Assembly (NCBI RefSeq): GCF_030651745.1
Contig: NZ_JAUSCC010000042.1
Location: 1 to 44,126, forward strand
Direction of reading: 5' to 3'
DNA: 44,126 nt
Origin: Methylophaga sp.
GTDB taxonomy: Bacteria > Pseudomonadota > Gammaproteobacteria > Nitrosococcales > Methylophagaceae
The notes below the pieces were generated by a model that was not told the DNA's origin, did no database searches, and saw nothing but the letters and a program-made list of their open reading frames with translations. Positions within the stretch are counted from its first letter, which is position 1, and the number at the start of each line of letters is the position of its first letter. Both the position numbers and the translations under genes were made by a program. This document shows, piece by piece, positions 7,690 to 16,918 of the stretch.

Positions 7690-9645
7690 ATGTACGAACA
7701 GCAATCGCATTCACTTCTGAATGCCATCCTGAATCAGATTGAGCCCGAGTTTGCCAAACAGGATCTGCGTTATTTCTATACGCGTCTGGGGGCCAACTTC
7801 TATGCAATTCATTCCCTGTTTGAACGCTTGTACGGTAAACGCCCGGATTTTGCCGAACAGGCACAACGTCTGGTAGAAACCCTGGCCCGGCAATATATCG
7901 AGCGCTCTGACGTATTACGTGCAAAAGATATGGAACGCGAGCAGGATTACAACTGGTTCCTCAGTCAGAAATGGGTTGGTATGGCATTGTATTGCAATGG
8001 TTTTGCCAAAAATCTGCAAGGCATGCGCGAGCATCTGCATTATTTCCAGGACTTGGGTGTCAACCTGGTTCATGTGATGCCGATCATGAAATGCCCGGAA
8101 GGCAAAAGTGATGGCGGCTATGCGGTCAGTAATTTCCGTGAAATCGATCCGCGTGCCGGTGATTTAAATGATCTGCGAGCCTTGGCCGACGATTTACGCC
8201 AACGTGATATGTTGCTGGTGATGGATGTGGTTTTGAATCACACATCTGACCAACACGAATGGGCACAAAAAGCCCGTGATGGTTATCCACCATACCGGGA
8301 TTACTACTACACCTTTGAAAATCGTCATGTGCCGGATATGTTTGAACAGAGCATGCCGGAAGTGTTTCCGGAAACGGCTCCGGGTAATTTTACCTGGAAC
8401 GAGGAGATGCAACGCTGGGTGATGACGGTATTCAATGAATACCAGTGGGATCTGAATTACAGCAATCCGACTGTATTTATTGAAATGCTCGATATTATTT
8501 TGTTCTGGGCCAATCAGGGAGCCGACATTGTGCGGCTTGATGCAGTGGCTTTTTTATGGAAAAAAATTGGCAGTACCTGTCAGAACGAACGCGAAGCCCA
8601 TCTGATTTTGCAGCTGATGAAAGACTGCTGTCAGGTTACTGCTCCAGGGGTGCTGTTTATTGCTGAAGCGATTGTCGCGCCGGTAGAAGTGACCAAGTAT
8701 TTTGGTGAAGATGCGGTGATCGCCAAGGAATGTGAAATCGCCTATAACGCCACATTTATGGCCTTGTTATGGGATGCCGTGGCAACCAAAAATGCTCGCT
8801 TGTTAAATCAGGGCATTAAAAGTCTGCCGGTGAAACTGGAACGTGCTACCTGGCTGAACTATATACGCTGTCATGATGATATTGGCTTAGGTTTTGATGA
8901 CAAGGATATCGAGCTCGCAGGTTATGAACCACGCGATCACCGACGCTTTCTAATCGACTATTTCACCGGTAAATTTGCCGATTCACATGCCAGAGGCGTG
9001 CCGTTCGGTCAGAATGATAAAACCGGTGATGCGCGTATTTCCGGCTCACTGGCATCGCTGGTAGGATTGCAATATGCAATCGATATTGGTGATGAACAGG
9101 CGATTGATGATGCCATCCGGATTATTGTGTTATTGCATAGCATGATCCTGTCATTTGGTGGTCTGCCACTGCTTTATTACGGTGATGAGATCGGTACCAC
9201 CAATGATGAAAGTTATCGCAATGATCCGGTCAAGATGGATGATTCGCGCTGGGTGCATCGACCATTCATTGATTGGCAGAAAGCCGAAAAGCGCAATGTG
9301 CCGGGTACCGTTGAATATCTGATTTTTAATCAGTTGAAAACGCTGATTGCCGTGCATAAAGAACTGGATGCATTTGCCGATTTTAATAATCGCGATCTGG
9401 TCGATGTGGATAACCCGCACCTATTTGTATTTGAGCGCTATCACCTGCAAAAACCGGCTGACAGAGTGTTGGTTGTGGCGAATTTTGATCGAAAATCACA
9501 GCGCCTGGATTTGGATCAATTACCCAGATGGTCGCAATCTCATCATGGTCATTTAGTAGATGCGATAACCGGTCAAAGCCCCGATAAATTCGGTAATACG
9601 GTTGTGATTCCGCGTTTTGGATGTTACTGGTTAACTGAAACATAA
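7690..9645 (+). CDS. ams: Amylosucrase (GH13 subfamily 4)
   Basis: Splits sucrose and moves the glucosyl group onto an alpha-1,4-glucan, releasing fructose; it links sucrose to glycogen-like polymer. All GH13 motifs are visible: DVVLNH (region I, about 179-184), GADIVRLDAVAF with nucleophile Asp284, IAEAI with acid/base Glu326, and CHDD with transition-state His395-Asp396. An N-terminal helical domain (residues 1-90) and a C-terminal beta-domain give the 651-residue length typical of amylosucrases. AGGA lies 6 bases before ATG 7690. Last gene of the sucrose cluster, placed so that its fructose product meets the fructokinase just upstream. Sucrose hydrolase is a close relative and remains possible; no signal peptide, so cytoplasmic. 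Confidence 0.93.
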   Translation: MYEQQSHSLLNAILNQIEPEFAKQDLRYFYTRLGANFYAIHSLFERLYGKRPDFAEQAQRLVETLARQYIERSDVLRAKDMEREQDYNWFLSQKWVGMALYCNGFAKNLQGMREHLHYFQDLGVNLVHVMPIMKCPEGKSDGGYAVSNFREIDPRAGDLNDLRALADDLRQRDMLLVMDVVLNHTSDQHEWAQKARDGYPPYRDYYYTFENRHVPDMFEQSMPEVFPETAPGNFTWNEEMQRWVMTVFNEYQWDLNYSNPTVFIEMLDIILFWANQGADIVRLDAVAFLWKKIGSTCQNEREAHLILQLMKDCCQVTAPGVLFIAEAIVAPVEVTKYFGEDAVIAKECEIAYNATFMALLWDAVATKNARLLNQGIKSLPVKLERATWLNYIRCHDDIGLGFDDKDIELAGYEPRDHRRFLIDYFTGKFADSHARGVPFGQNDKTGDARISGSLASLVGLQYAIDIGDEQAIDDAIRIIVLLHSMILSFGGLPLLYYGDEIGTTNDESYRNDPVKMDDSRWVHRPFIDWQKAEKRNVPGTVEYLIFNQLKTLIAVHKELDAFADFNNRDLVDVDNPHLFVFERYHLQKPADRVLVVANFDRKSQRLDLDQLPRWSQSHHGHLVDAITGQSPDKFGNTVVIPRFGCYWLTET

Positions 9646-9652
9646 ACCATTT

Positions 9653-10036
9653 TCAGAATTTACACTGATCCTCACAAGATTTACCGCCAAACATACGTGC
9701 AATGGGATGACGAAAACGGGCAAAGATCAGATAGGCCAGATCGGCAAACCAGCGGATCACCGGCCAACGCAAAATCTGTAACCATTTATGATGGCCTACA
9801 AGGCTCCATGCTTTGGCTGTAACATCAAGACCTGTAATAATCTGGCCATTGGACAGCTGACCATGCAATCGTCTGTCAGCGGCGACCACATCGATATAGG
9901 GATAGCGATAAACAAAGTCGATGGCATGAATATCTTCAAAATGTAGCTTTTGCCGCGTATCTAATTGCTTTAGCAGAGCGATTTCTTTATTGCATAAAGG
10001 GCAATGCCCATCGAAAAATACTGTCAACTGGTGCAT
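9653..10036 (-). CDS. DUF393 / DCC-family thiol-disulfide oxidoreductase-like protein
   Basis: Small protein of the DCC family, named for the motif at its N-terminus: FFDGHCPLCNKEI (residues 8-20), with a CxxC pair and the family's Asp-Gly. The rest follows the family pattern, including 'FEDI' and a Trp-rich C-terminal half (LQILRWPVIRWFADLAYLIFARFR). Length 127 is normal. A redox role is assumed from the CPLC pair, but no substrate is known. Convergent with the amylosucrase gene (7-base gap) and divergent from the cryptochrome gene; DCC proteins are often seen near photolyase/cryptochrome genes, which may be meaningful. Confidence 0.88.
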   Translation of the reverse strand: MHQLTVFFDGHCPLCNKEIALLKQLDTRQKLHFEDIHAIDFVYRYPYIDVVAADRRLHGQLSNGQIITGLDVTAKAWSLVGHHKWLQILRWPVIRWFADLAYLIFARFRHPIARMFGGKSCEDQCKF

Positions 10037-10171
10037 TGTGTTTTCTCAGCTGGAAAAGATTGCCAATCAGACGATATTTACTCGGCTTAGTTCTCTGAGT
10101 CCGAACCTATGTCAAGTGGCGCAGTCTTTGAACTGACTTCATTTGTTGTCTTTACTGGAGCATCAAAACGA

Positions 10172-11485
10172 ATGACCACAGGATTATTCTGGTTTACCAA
10201 TGATCTGCGACTGCATGATCAACCTGCATTATGGAAAATGCAGTCGGTCGATAAACTTATCTGTGTGTTTTGTCTTGATCCGCAGTGGTTCCGACCACAT
10301 GGATTAAATGCCAAAGCAATGGGGGAGCGGCGTTTACAATTTTTATGCGAATCTCTCTCAGACCTACAGCATCAATTGCAACAGGTTGGGCAACAGCTGA
10401 TTATCAAGCAGCAAACACCACATTCAGCGCTGACGGAATTAATCGAGTTTTATAACGTTGATATTATTGCCCGCAGTCAACATGCAGGGGTATACGAAAA
10501 CCGGCATTGGCATTTGCTGCAACAACAATTTCCTGAGCGAAAGTTTATTACCGAAGTCAGTCATACCCTGTTTGCAGCAGAGGACTTGCCTTTTGCCATC
10601 ACTGACTTACCAGACAGTTTTACGCAGTTTCGTCAGAGGGTGGAAGACTTACCATTACCCAGGCCAATGTCTGCTCCACAGCAATTACCACCTCCACCGG
10701 GGCCGATTGCAATAGATGCACTATCCTCACCAATATACAAACCGTCTGAATTTAAAGGTGGCGAAACCGCAGCGTTAAAACATGCCAGTGATTATTTTTC
10801 TGCCGATCTGCCTGCTAATTACAAACAGGTCCGAAATGAATTGGATGGCTGGCAAAATTCGACCAAATTTTCACCATGGCTGGCACTGGGCTGCTTATCA
10901 GTCAGACATCTGGTCAGCAAACTTAGAAGTTATGAGCAAAACACTATTAGCAATGAGTCGACCTATTGGATTTATTTTGAATTGCTGTGGCGGGAGTATT
11001 TCCAATGGTATGCCGTGCGGCATGGTGCCAAATTATTTCGTTTTGACGGCATCAGGAATACTAAAAGTCGGCGCTGTTATTACCCGGAGCGTTATCAAAA
11101 ATGGTGTAACGGCAACACACCATATCCATTGGTCAATGCCTGTATGAAGCAGCTCAATGCGACGGGGTATATGTCCAATCGTGGCAGACAGATTGTCGCC
11201 AGTTGCTTTATATATGATTTAAATCTGGATTGGCGTTTTGGTGCAGCCTATTTCGAGCAGCAGCTGATTGATTATGATGTCGCCTCCAATTGGGGGAATT
11301 GGCAATATATTGCCGGGGTAGGGGCGCACCCGCGAGGCGGACGGCATTTCAATATAGAAAAACAGACTCAGCAATATGATCCACAGGGAGAATTTATCCG
11401 TCGCTGGCAGGGTGATGTTGACATTGTTCCACTGGATTCCGTTGATGCAGCAGACTGGCCGATTATGCCACCACCCAAGAAATGA
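10172..11485 (+). CDS. DASH-type cryptochrome / single-strand DNA photolyase
   Basis: Flavoprotein of the photolyase family; DASH members repair UV pyrimidine dimers in single-stranded DNA and may act as blue-light sensors. The N-terminal alpha/beta antenna domain starts at LFWFTNDLRLHDQPALW. The C-terminal FAD domain carries WIYFELLWREYFQWY and the DASH signature NWGNWQYIAGVG followed by PRGGRHFNIEKQ. I chose ATG 10172 (437 residues) because homology begins there and GGAG precedes it by 11 bases; the frame stays open 21 codons further upstream to 10109 without family sequence. In the signature the usual 'ND'-type pair reads Ala-His (GVGAHPRGG). Divergent from the DCC gene. Confidence 0.92.
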   Translation: MTTGLFWFTNDLRLHDQPALWKMQSVDKLICVFCLDPQWFRPHGLNAKAMGERRLQFLCESLSDLQHQLQQVGQQLIIKQQTPHSALTELIEFYNVDIIARSQHAGVYENRHWHLLQQQFPERKFITEVSHTLFAAEDLPFAITDLPDSFTQFRQRVEDLPLPRPMSAPQQLPPPPGPIAIDALSSPIYKPSEFKGGETAALKHASDYFSADLPANYKQVRNELDGWQNSTKFSPWLALGCLSVRHLVSKLRSYEQNTISNESTYWIYFELLWREYFQWYAVRHGAKLFRFDGIRNTKSRRCYYPERYQKWCNGNTPYPLVNACMKQLNATGYMSNRGRQIVASCFIYDLNLDWRFGAAYFEQQLIDYDVASNWGNWQYIAGVGAHPRGGRHFNIEKQTQQYDPQGEFIRRWQGDVDIVPLDSVDAADWPIMPPPKK

Positions 11486-11646
11486 CATGTTAATCAATTA
11501 AAAGTGATAATGTTCGGAGCAAAATGAACGAATATTACGTTGCCTGATAAGTTTAGCGGGGCATTAATAGCAGCGAATTGCCATCCAGGCCATCAACCGC
11601 AGATAATATCGTCTCAGAATTCTTTAAGCCCTTATCCGGAGAAAAT

Positions 11647-12615
11647 ATGTCACTAGCCTTTGCTGCTGTGGTGGTCGGTCTAGCCTTGTTAGTTTGGAGT
11701 GCAGATAGGTTTATTGACGGTGCCGCCGTTTCGGCCCGTTATTTTGGTATGCCACCTTTATTGATCGGCATGGTGATTGTGGGTTTTGGTACGTCGGCTC
11801 CGGAAATGGTGGTGTCAGCATTAGCGGCATCGCAAGGAAATCCAGGCCTGGCGTTGGGTAATGCTTATGGCTCCAATATTACCAATATCGCATTGATCTT
11901 GGGTTTGACCGCGGTGTTGAGCCCTATAGCTGTGCACTCTCAGGTTTTACGTAAGGAATTACCGATTCTGATCGGCGTTACGGCATTAGCTGCCTGGCAA
12001 TTAGCCGATGGATCGTTATCCAGATTAGACGCTGGAATTTTGATATTGGTATTTTTTGTATTGATGGGCTGGACCATTTATCAGGGCATGAAAAAGTCGC
12101 CAGATGCGTTTGGCACAGAAATGGAAGCCGAACTTAACACCGAAACAATGAGCCTGAAAAAAGCCTTGATATGGTTATTTATCGGTTTGGTTTTATTGAT
12201 TATCAGTTCACGAATTTTAGTATGGGGCGCTGTAGAAATTGCCGTCGCGTTCGGTGTCAGTGATTTGATTATCGGTTTAACGGTCGTTGCTATCGGTACC
12301 TCTTTGCCTGAACTGGCTTCATCATTAATTGCGGTGAAAAAAGGCGAGCACGATATCGCATTGGGTAATGTGATTGGTTCAAATTTATTCAATACATTGG
12401 CGGTTGTAGGTATTGCCGGATTGATTCATCCGTTTGCAGTGCCTGCTGAAGTACTGTCACGTGATGTTGCCGTGATGGCGGGATTGACTATTCTGTTGTT
12501 TATCTTTGGTTTTGGTATTGGCAGACAAGGACGAATTAATCGAATTGAAGGCAGCTTTTTCATGCTGGTATTTGTTGCTTACACTGCCTATCTGATCAGC
12601 ACTATCGTCATCTGA
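11647..12615 (+). CDS. Calcium/sodium antiporter (CaCA family, YrbG-like)
   Basis: Inner-membrane exchanger that likely expels Ca2+ in exchange for Na+ or H+. Two alpha repeats hold the ion-binding motifs: GFGTSAPEMVVS with NAYGSNITNIALILG in the first half, and AIGTSLPELASS with NVIGSNLFNTLAVVG in the second; both keep the acidic Glu. About ten hydrophobic segments are separated by a charged central loop (EMEAELNTETMSLKKA). ATG 11647 has GGAG 7 bases upstream and starts at the first hydrophobic helix; an upstream extension to 11578 lacks family sequence. The 161-base leader after the cryptochrome gene has no recognisable riboswitch. A mechanosensitive channel gene follows after 14 bases, so the two are probably cotranscribed. 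Confidence 0.93.
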   Translation: MSLAFAAVVVGLALLVWSADRFIDGAAVSARYFGMPPLLIGMVIVGFGTSAPEMVVSALAASQGNPGLALGNAYGSNITNIALILGLTAVLSPIAVHSQVLRKELPILIGVTALAAWQLADGSLSRLDAGILILVFFVLMGWTIYQGMKKSPDAFGTEMEAELNTETMSLKKALIWLFIGLVLLIISSRILVWGAVEIAVAFGVSDLIIGLTVVAIGTSLPELASSLIAVKKGEHDIALGNVIGSNLFNTLAVVGIAGLIHPFAVPAEVLSRDVAVMAGLTILLFIFGFGIGRQGRINRIEGSFFMLVFVAYTAYLISTIVI

Positions 12616-12629
12616 ACCGGGAGCTAGGC

Positions 12630-13514
12630 GTGACAGATTGGTTATTACAGTTTTGGGAACAAAATTCAGCGTTAATACTGGCCATTGGTTACAAGCTGGT
12701 AATGACGGTGGTGGTTTTGATTGCGGCGACCGTCATCTCCCGTTTGATTCGGCGGGTATTTACCAATACCAATTTCAAGTTAAAAAGTATCGATCCTGCA
12801 GTCATTAAATTATTCAGTTCAACCATGGCCTACCTGGTGTATGCCGTTGCAGTATTAATTATTCTGGATATGTTTGGCTTTAATACGGCGAGTATTATTG
12901 CCTTATTGGGTGCTGCCGGTCTTGCTGTGGGCTTAGCTTTACGGGATACGCTAAGCAATATTGCGGCGGGCATCATGCTGCTGTTTTTAAAGCCTTTCAA
13001 ACTCGATGATTTTATTCAGTGCGGAGAGCTGGTGGGTGGGGTTCGTGAAATTGGTTTATTTACCACCGTTCTGCAAACCCCTGATGGCTTATATATTTCG
13101 GTGCCCAATAGTCGTTTATGGGGGGCACCGATTACTAACTTTACTCGCAATAGTACGCGGCGACTGGAAGTGATTGTCGGTATTTCCTACAGTGATCCAA
13201 TTGATGTGGCATTAGAGGTTCTCCATAAGGTTGTAAAAAGTCATCCAGCCCTGCTGGAAACCCCTGCACCACAGATCTTTGTCTCCTCAATGGGCGAGAG
13301 TTCCATCCAATTACATATGCGGGCCTGGACAACTATCGACGTATTCTGGAAAACCTACTGGGAATTAAACAAGATCGTTAAAGAGCAAATCGAAGCAGCG
13401 GGATTGACTATTCCGTTCCCTCAAAGGGTATTAACGCTGGCGGATAATTTAACGGTTTCAAAAAAACAAAATGAACCAGAAGCCGAAGCCAACACGAAAT
13501 TAAGTCAGCACTGA
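12630..13514 (+). CDS. Small-conductance mechanosensitive channel (MscS family)
   Basis: Emergency valve that opens on membrane tension and releases solutes upon hypo-osmotic shock; relevant to a cell that accumulates sucrose. Three transmembrane helices lie in residues 15-120. The pore-lining TM3 reads AALLGAAGLAVGLALRDTLSN-like sequence followed by the beta domain (FKLDDFIQCGELVGGVREIGLF). C-terminal alpha/beta domain to about 270, then a polar tail. Length 294 is close to E. coli MscS (286). The start is GTG 12630, favoured by CGGGAG six bases upstream; the first Met-coding alternatives are inside the first helix. Sits 14 bases after the Ca2+/Na+ antiporter. Confidence 0.93.
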   Translation: MTDWLLQFWEQNSALILAIGYKLVMTVVVLIAATVISRLIRRVFTNTNFKLKSIDPAVIKLFSSTMAYLVYAVAVLIILDMFGFNTASIIALLGAAGLAVGLALRDTLSNIAAGIMLLFLKPFKLDDFIQCGELVGGVREIGLFTTVLQTPDGLYISVPNSRLWGAPITNFTRNSTRRLEVIVGISYSDPIDVALEVLHKVVKSHPALLETPAPQIFVSSMGESSIQLHMRAWTTIDVFWKTYWELNKIVKEQIEAAGLTIPFPQRVLTLADNLTVSKKQNEPEAEANTKLSQH

Positions 13515-13591
13515 ATTTTATTGTGACTTGCATCACATAAATATTTGTAAGATACTCCCGCTCTTAAGTGTTTGATTACTAAGGATTGGGT

Positions 13592-14578
13592 ATGAAGACT
13601 GGGTTAGGCGATGTTGATAATGAATGTCTACAAGTCGTATTAGATATTATCAGTGATGGCGTATGGGATTGGCATGCTAACACTGGTTATGTTTATCGCA
13701 GCCCAGGTTGGGGCCGTATGTTGGGTTATCCTGCCGGTGCCATTCCTTCTACCATAACGTTTTGGGAAGGCTCATTACATCCAGAAGATCGCGATCGTGT
13801 GCTTAAACACTTTGACGATTATATCCATAATCGCACCAGCACCTATCTTATTGAATATCGTTTCCGTAGGGCCGACAACAGTTACTTGTGGTTAGAAGAT
13901 CGCGCCAAGATCATTGAGTGGAATGAAGATGGAACGGTCGCCAGAATGATTGGCGCCCATCGCGATATTAATGAGCGCAAAATGAATCTGGAACGACTTG
14001 CAGAGCAAAATCATTCGCTTGAAGATTTAGTTGAAGAACGTACCCATCAGTTGATTCAAACTAATGCTGAATTAGAAAATAAAATTGCTGAAGTTCAGCG
14101 ATTGGCAGAAACCGATACTCTTACTGGCGTGGCTAATCGTTACCGACTGGAGAAGACGCTGGAGCTCGAAGTGGAGCGTGCAGAACGCTTCCATCAGCCT
14201 TTATCAGTGATTGCTTTGGATATTGATGATTTTAAAATCGTTAATGATGAGTTCGGTCATGCTAATGGCGACATGGTTCTGGTGCAAATGAGTCGGTTGT
14301 TGAAAAAGAATATTCGCGAAATTGATTTACTGGCGCGTTGGGGGGGCGATGAGTTTATGATTTTGCTGCCCAATACCGGTCTGGAAGCCGCCGCACATAC
14401 CGCTGAAAAATTACGTCAACTGATAGTTGATGCCAAACTGGATAAACGCGCTACCATTACTACCAGTTTTGGGGTGGCACAGTTACGTCAGGGTGAATCC
14501 GCCATGCGTTTATCGATTCGTGCCGACAACGCCTTGTATCAATCAAAAGAATCTGGAAAAAACCGAATAAGTTCATAG
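13592..14578 (+). CDS. PAS-GGDEF diguanylate cyclase
   Basis: Makes the second messenger cyclic di-GMP from two GTP. Domain order: a PAS_3-type sensor (about residues 15-125, GVWDWHANTG start, RAKIIEWNEDGTVARMIGAHRDI end), a coiled coil (130-170), and a GGDEF domain with the catalytic RWGGDEFMILLP. The inhibitory I-site is intact: Arg-Glu-Ile-Asp lies five residues before GGDEF, so product feedback is expected. No transmembrane segment, so cytoplasmic. ATG 13592 is chosen over the TTG at 13586 because AAGGA ends six bases before the ATG. Single gene, convergent with rimO. The signal sensed by the PAS domain is unknown. Confidence 0.95.
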   Translation: MKTGLGDVDNECLQVVLDIISDGVWDWHANTGYVYRSPGWGRMLGYPAGAIPSTITFWEGSLHPEDRDRVLKHFDDYIHNRTSTYLIEYRFRRADNSYLWLEDRAKIIEWNEDGTVARMIGAHRDINERKMNLERLAEQNHSLEDLVEERTHQLIQTNAELENKIAEVQRLAETDTLTGVANRYRLEKTLELEVERAERFHQPLSVIALDIDDFKIVNDEFGHANGDMVLVQMSRLLKKNIREIDLLARWGGDEFMILLPNTGLEAAAHTAEKLRQLIVDAKLDKRATITTSFGVAQLRQGESAMRLSIRADNALYQSKESGKNRISS

Positions 14579-14599
14579 ACTCTGAGAGATAAACAAACC

Positions 14600-15910
14600 C
14601 TAGACCAGTCTTGCCCAGAGATCGTGTTCGTCAGCTTCTTCGAATTCGACTTCAACAATATCGCCAACTTTTAAATGCGTTGCATGATCGATAAACACCT
14701 GACCATCAATTTCCGGTGCATCAGCCCGGCTGCGGCCAACCGCACCTTCTTCAACCACTTCATCAATGATTACAAAATCACGTTTGCCGACTTTCTGTTG
14801 TAAACGCTGAGCACTGATTTCGGCTTGTTTAGCCATAAAACGGGCCAGACGTTCTTCCTTAACTTCTTCCGGAACCGGATCAGGAAGCTGATTGGCCACT
14901 GCACCGTCGACAGGTGAATATTTAAATGCACCGGCTTTATCCAGCTGGGCTTGTTCCAGAAAATCCAGCAATTCTTCAAATTCCGCTTCGGTTTCACCCG
15001 GAAAGCCAACAATAAAAGTGCTGCGCAGAGTGATGTCCGGGCAAATGGCGCGCCAGGCTTGAATACGTTCCAGATTATTCTGTGATGAGGCGGGACGTTT
15101 CATTAATTTCAGAATACGCGGGCTGGCATGTTGAAATGGGATATCCAGGTACGGCAGAATTTTGCCTTCGGCCATTAATGGAATCACATCATCGACATGA
15201 GGGTATGGGTAAACATAATGCATACGCACCCAGATGCCGAGTTCACCCAGTGCTTTGGCCATGGCGGTAAAGCGGGTGGCAATTTTTTCACCTTGCCATT
15301 CATATTCAGCGTATTTCAAATCCACACCGTAGGCACTGGTGTCCTGAGAAATAACCAGAATTTCTTTCACACCGGCATCAGCCAAACGTTTGGCTTCTGC
15401 AACGACCTGATTAACCGGACGACTGACCAAATCTCCACGCATTGACGGAATAATGCAGAAAGTACAGCGATGATTACAGCCTTCAGAAATTTTCAGATAA
15501 GCATAATGGCGTGGAGTCAGTTTGATACCTTCAGGTGGCACCAGACTGATAAATGGATCATGAGGTTGCGGCAAATGTTTGTGCACAGCGCCAACCACTT
15601 CTTCAAGCGCATGAGCACCGGTAATTTCCAGTACCTGCGGATGTCTTTCACGAATGGTATTGTCTCTACTGCCCAGACAGCCGGTGACAATAACTTTGCC
15701 ATTATGAGCAATGGCTTCACCTATGCTTTCCAGAGATTCTTCAACGGCGGAATCAATAAAGCCACAGGTATTAACGACAACCAGATCAGCATCATCGTAA
15801 TTGGCGGAAATCTCATAACCTTCGGAACGCAGTTTGGTGATAATGCGTTCGCTGTCAACCAGCGCTTTGGGGCAACCGAGACTGACAAATCCGACCTGTG
15901 GAGCTTTCAT
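14600..15910 (-). CDS. rimO: Ribosomal protein S12 methylthiotransferase RimO
   Basis: Radical-SAM enzyme that adds a methylthio group to a conserved Asp of ribosomal protein S12. N-terminal UPF0004 domain binds a second 4Fe-4S cluster through Cys in [19 protein letters not shown] and VTGCLGS. The radical-SAM cluster motif is CNHRCTFC (CxxxCxxC), followed by IIPSMRG. A TRAM domain with [24 protein letters not shown] sequence ends the protein. 436 residues is the standard size. Separate transcription unit: 21 bases from the convergent cyclase and divergent from the HAD gene. Confidence 0.97.
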   Translation of the reverse strand: MKAPQVGFVSLGCPKALVDSERIITKLRSEGYEISANYDDADLVVVNTCGFIDSAVEESLESIGEAIAHNGKVIVTGCLGSRDNTIRERHPQVLEITGAHALEEVVGAVHKHLPQPHDPFISLVPPEGIKLTPRHYAYLKISEGCNHRCTFCIIPSMRGDLVSRPVNQVVAEAKRLADAGVKEILVISQDTSAYGVDLKYAEYEWQGEKIATRFTAMAKALGELGIWVRMHYVYPYPHVDDVIPLMAEGKILPYLDIPFQHASPRILKLMKRPASSQNNLERIQAWRAICPDITLRSTFIVGFPGETEAEFEELLDFLEQAQLDKAGAFKYSPVDGAVANQLPDPVPEEVKEERLARFMAKQAEISAQRLQQKVGKRDFVIIDEVVEEGAVGRSRADAPEIDGQVFIDHATHLKVGDIVEVEFEEADEHDLWARLV

Positions 15911-15972
15911 AAGCGTAACCTGTAACTGGGAGAGTATAAAAGGCGGCTATTCTATCGCGTTTAATAGGAGCT

Positions 15973-16017
15973 GTTGATCTTTTCATGGTCTAGAGATGGC
16001 ACTGATAAAAGATCAAC
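15973..16017. repeat. 11-bp inverted repeat in the rimO/HAD divergent region
   Basis: GTTGATCTTTT (15973-15983) and AAAAGATCAAC (16007-16017) are perfect inverted copies separated by 23 bases. The pair lies in the 228-base region between divergent rimO and the HAD hydrolase gene. It could be an operator or an RNA hairpin in the leader of either gene; neither arm is next to a T run in an arrangement typical of a terminator. Confidence 0.5.
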
Positions 16018-16138
16018 CGGATCTCAATTGATAGCAAATCCATAAATGTGATGAGGCCAAATTATACTGCGCCAATTGTTTGTCTAGGCTTATCCGAGCA
16101 TAATTTATCTCATCGGTGACATACCCGAGGTGGCTGTG

Positions 16139-16918
16139 ATGATAAAAGCGATTTTATTTGATATCAGTGGTGTATTGCATGTTGATAACCTGCCAGTAGC
16201 CGGTGCCATTGAGGCAATTCAGCAGGCACGGGATGAACATATTTTGGTACGGTTTGTGACCAATACCTCCCGCAGTACCAGTAGTGATATGTTGCAGTCT
16301 TTGTTGCAAATGGGCTTTGATTTGAATGTGGATGAGGTGCTGACTGCCCCGGTAGCACTAAAGTTAATACTGCAACAACGCAAATTACGTCCATATTGTT
16401 TGGTACATGAAAATCTGCGGCCGGAGTTTGCCGATCTGGATCAGAGTTCTCCTAATGCTGTGGTCGTTGCTGATGCGGCAGATGGTTTTAACTATAAGAA
16501 TATGAATCGGGCATTTCAATTGATTATGGAGGGTGCGCCATTATTGGGCGTTGGTTTGAATCGTTATTTCCGAAAAAATGATCAGTTGCTATTGGATGCC
16601 GGGCCGTTTATTGCTGCATTGGAATTTGCATGTGATGTGGAAGCTGAGATTCTAGGTAAACCGGCAAAAGCATTTTTCCAGACAGCAGTGGAAACCACCG
16701 GTTTTACTGAAGATGAGGTTTTGATGATTGGTGACGATGCCTTTGCTGATGTAGAAGGAGCTTTGGCGGCAGGGTTAAGAGCGTGTCTGGTGCAAACTGG
16801 AAAATATACACCAGGAGACGAAGATAAAATTCGTCATCCCGGTGCATGGCTTTGTTCTAATGTGGTCGAAGCAGTAAATCGGGTGATTAAACCGTCTTAC
16901 GATCATTCGAACAGATAG
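16139..16918 (+). CDS. HAD-IIA family hydrolase (HDHD2/LHPP-like)
   Basis: Phosphatase of the HAD superfamily, subclass IIA with a C2 cap. Motif I is LFDISGVLH (residues 6-14), the Ser-Gly variant typical of HDHD2 and LHPP (the TIGR01458 group) rather than DxDGV. Motif II VTNTSRST and motif IV IGDDAFADVEGALAAG are present, with LGKPAKAFF for motif III, so catalysis should be intact. Substrate unknown; relatives act on phosphoramino acids or pyrophosphate. ATG 16139 is chosen because GAGG ends 8 bases before it; in-frame GTG codons at 16130 and 16136 overlap or abut that site. Its last 16 bases overlap the convergent MEMO gene. Confidence 0.9.
   Translation: MIKAILFDISGVLHVDNLPVAGAIEAIQQARDEHILVRFVTNTSRSTSSDMLQSLLQMGFDLNVDEVLTAPVALKLILQQRKLRPYCLVHENLRPEFADLDQSSPNAVVVADAADGFNYKNMNRAFQLIMEGAPLLGVGLNRYFRKNDQLLLDAGPFIAALEFACDVEAEILGKPAKAFFQTAVETTGFTEDEVLMIGDDAFADVEGALAAGLRACLVQTGKYTPGDEDKIRHPGAWLCSNVVEAVNRVIKPSYDHSNR

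Noticed and set aside
10109..10171. 21-codon extension of the cryptochrome
   Set aside because: No family sequence and the homologous start LFWFTNDLRL follows ATG 10172.
11486..11646. Riboswitch in the leader of the Ca2+/Na+ antiporter
   Set aside because: I compared it by eye with known metal-ion leaders and found no recognisable core motif.
15470..15925. 151-codon + strand frame opposite rimO
   Set aside because: rimO has all its cluster motifs; the opposite frame shows no family signature or ribosome-binding site.
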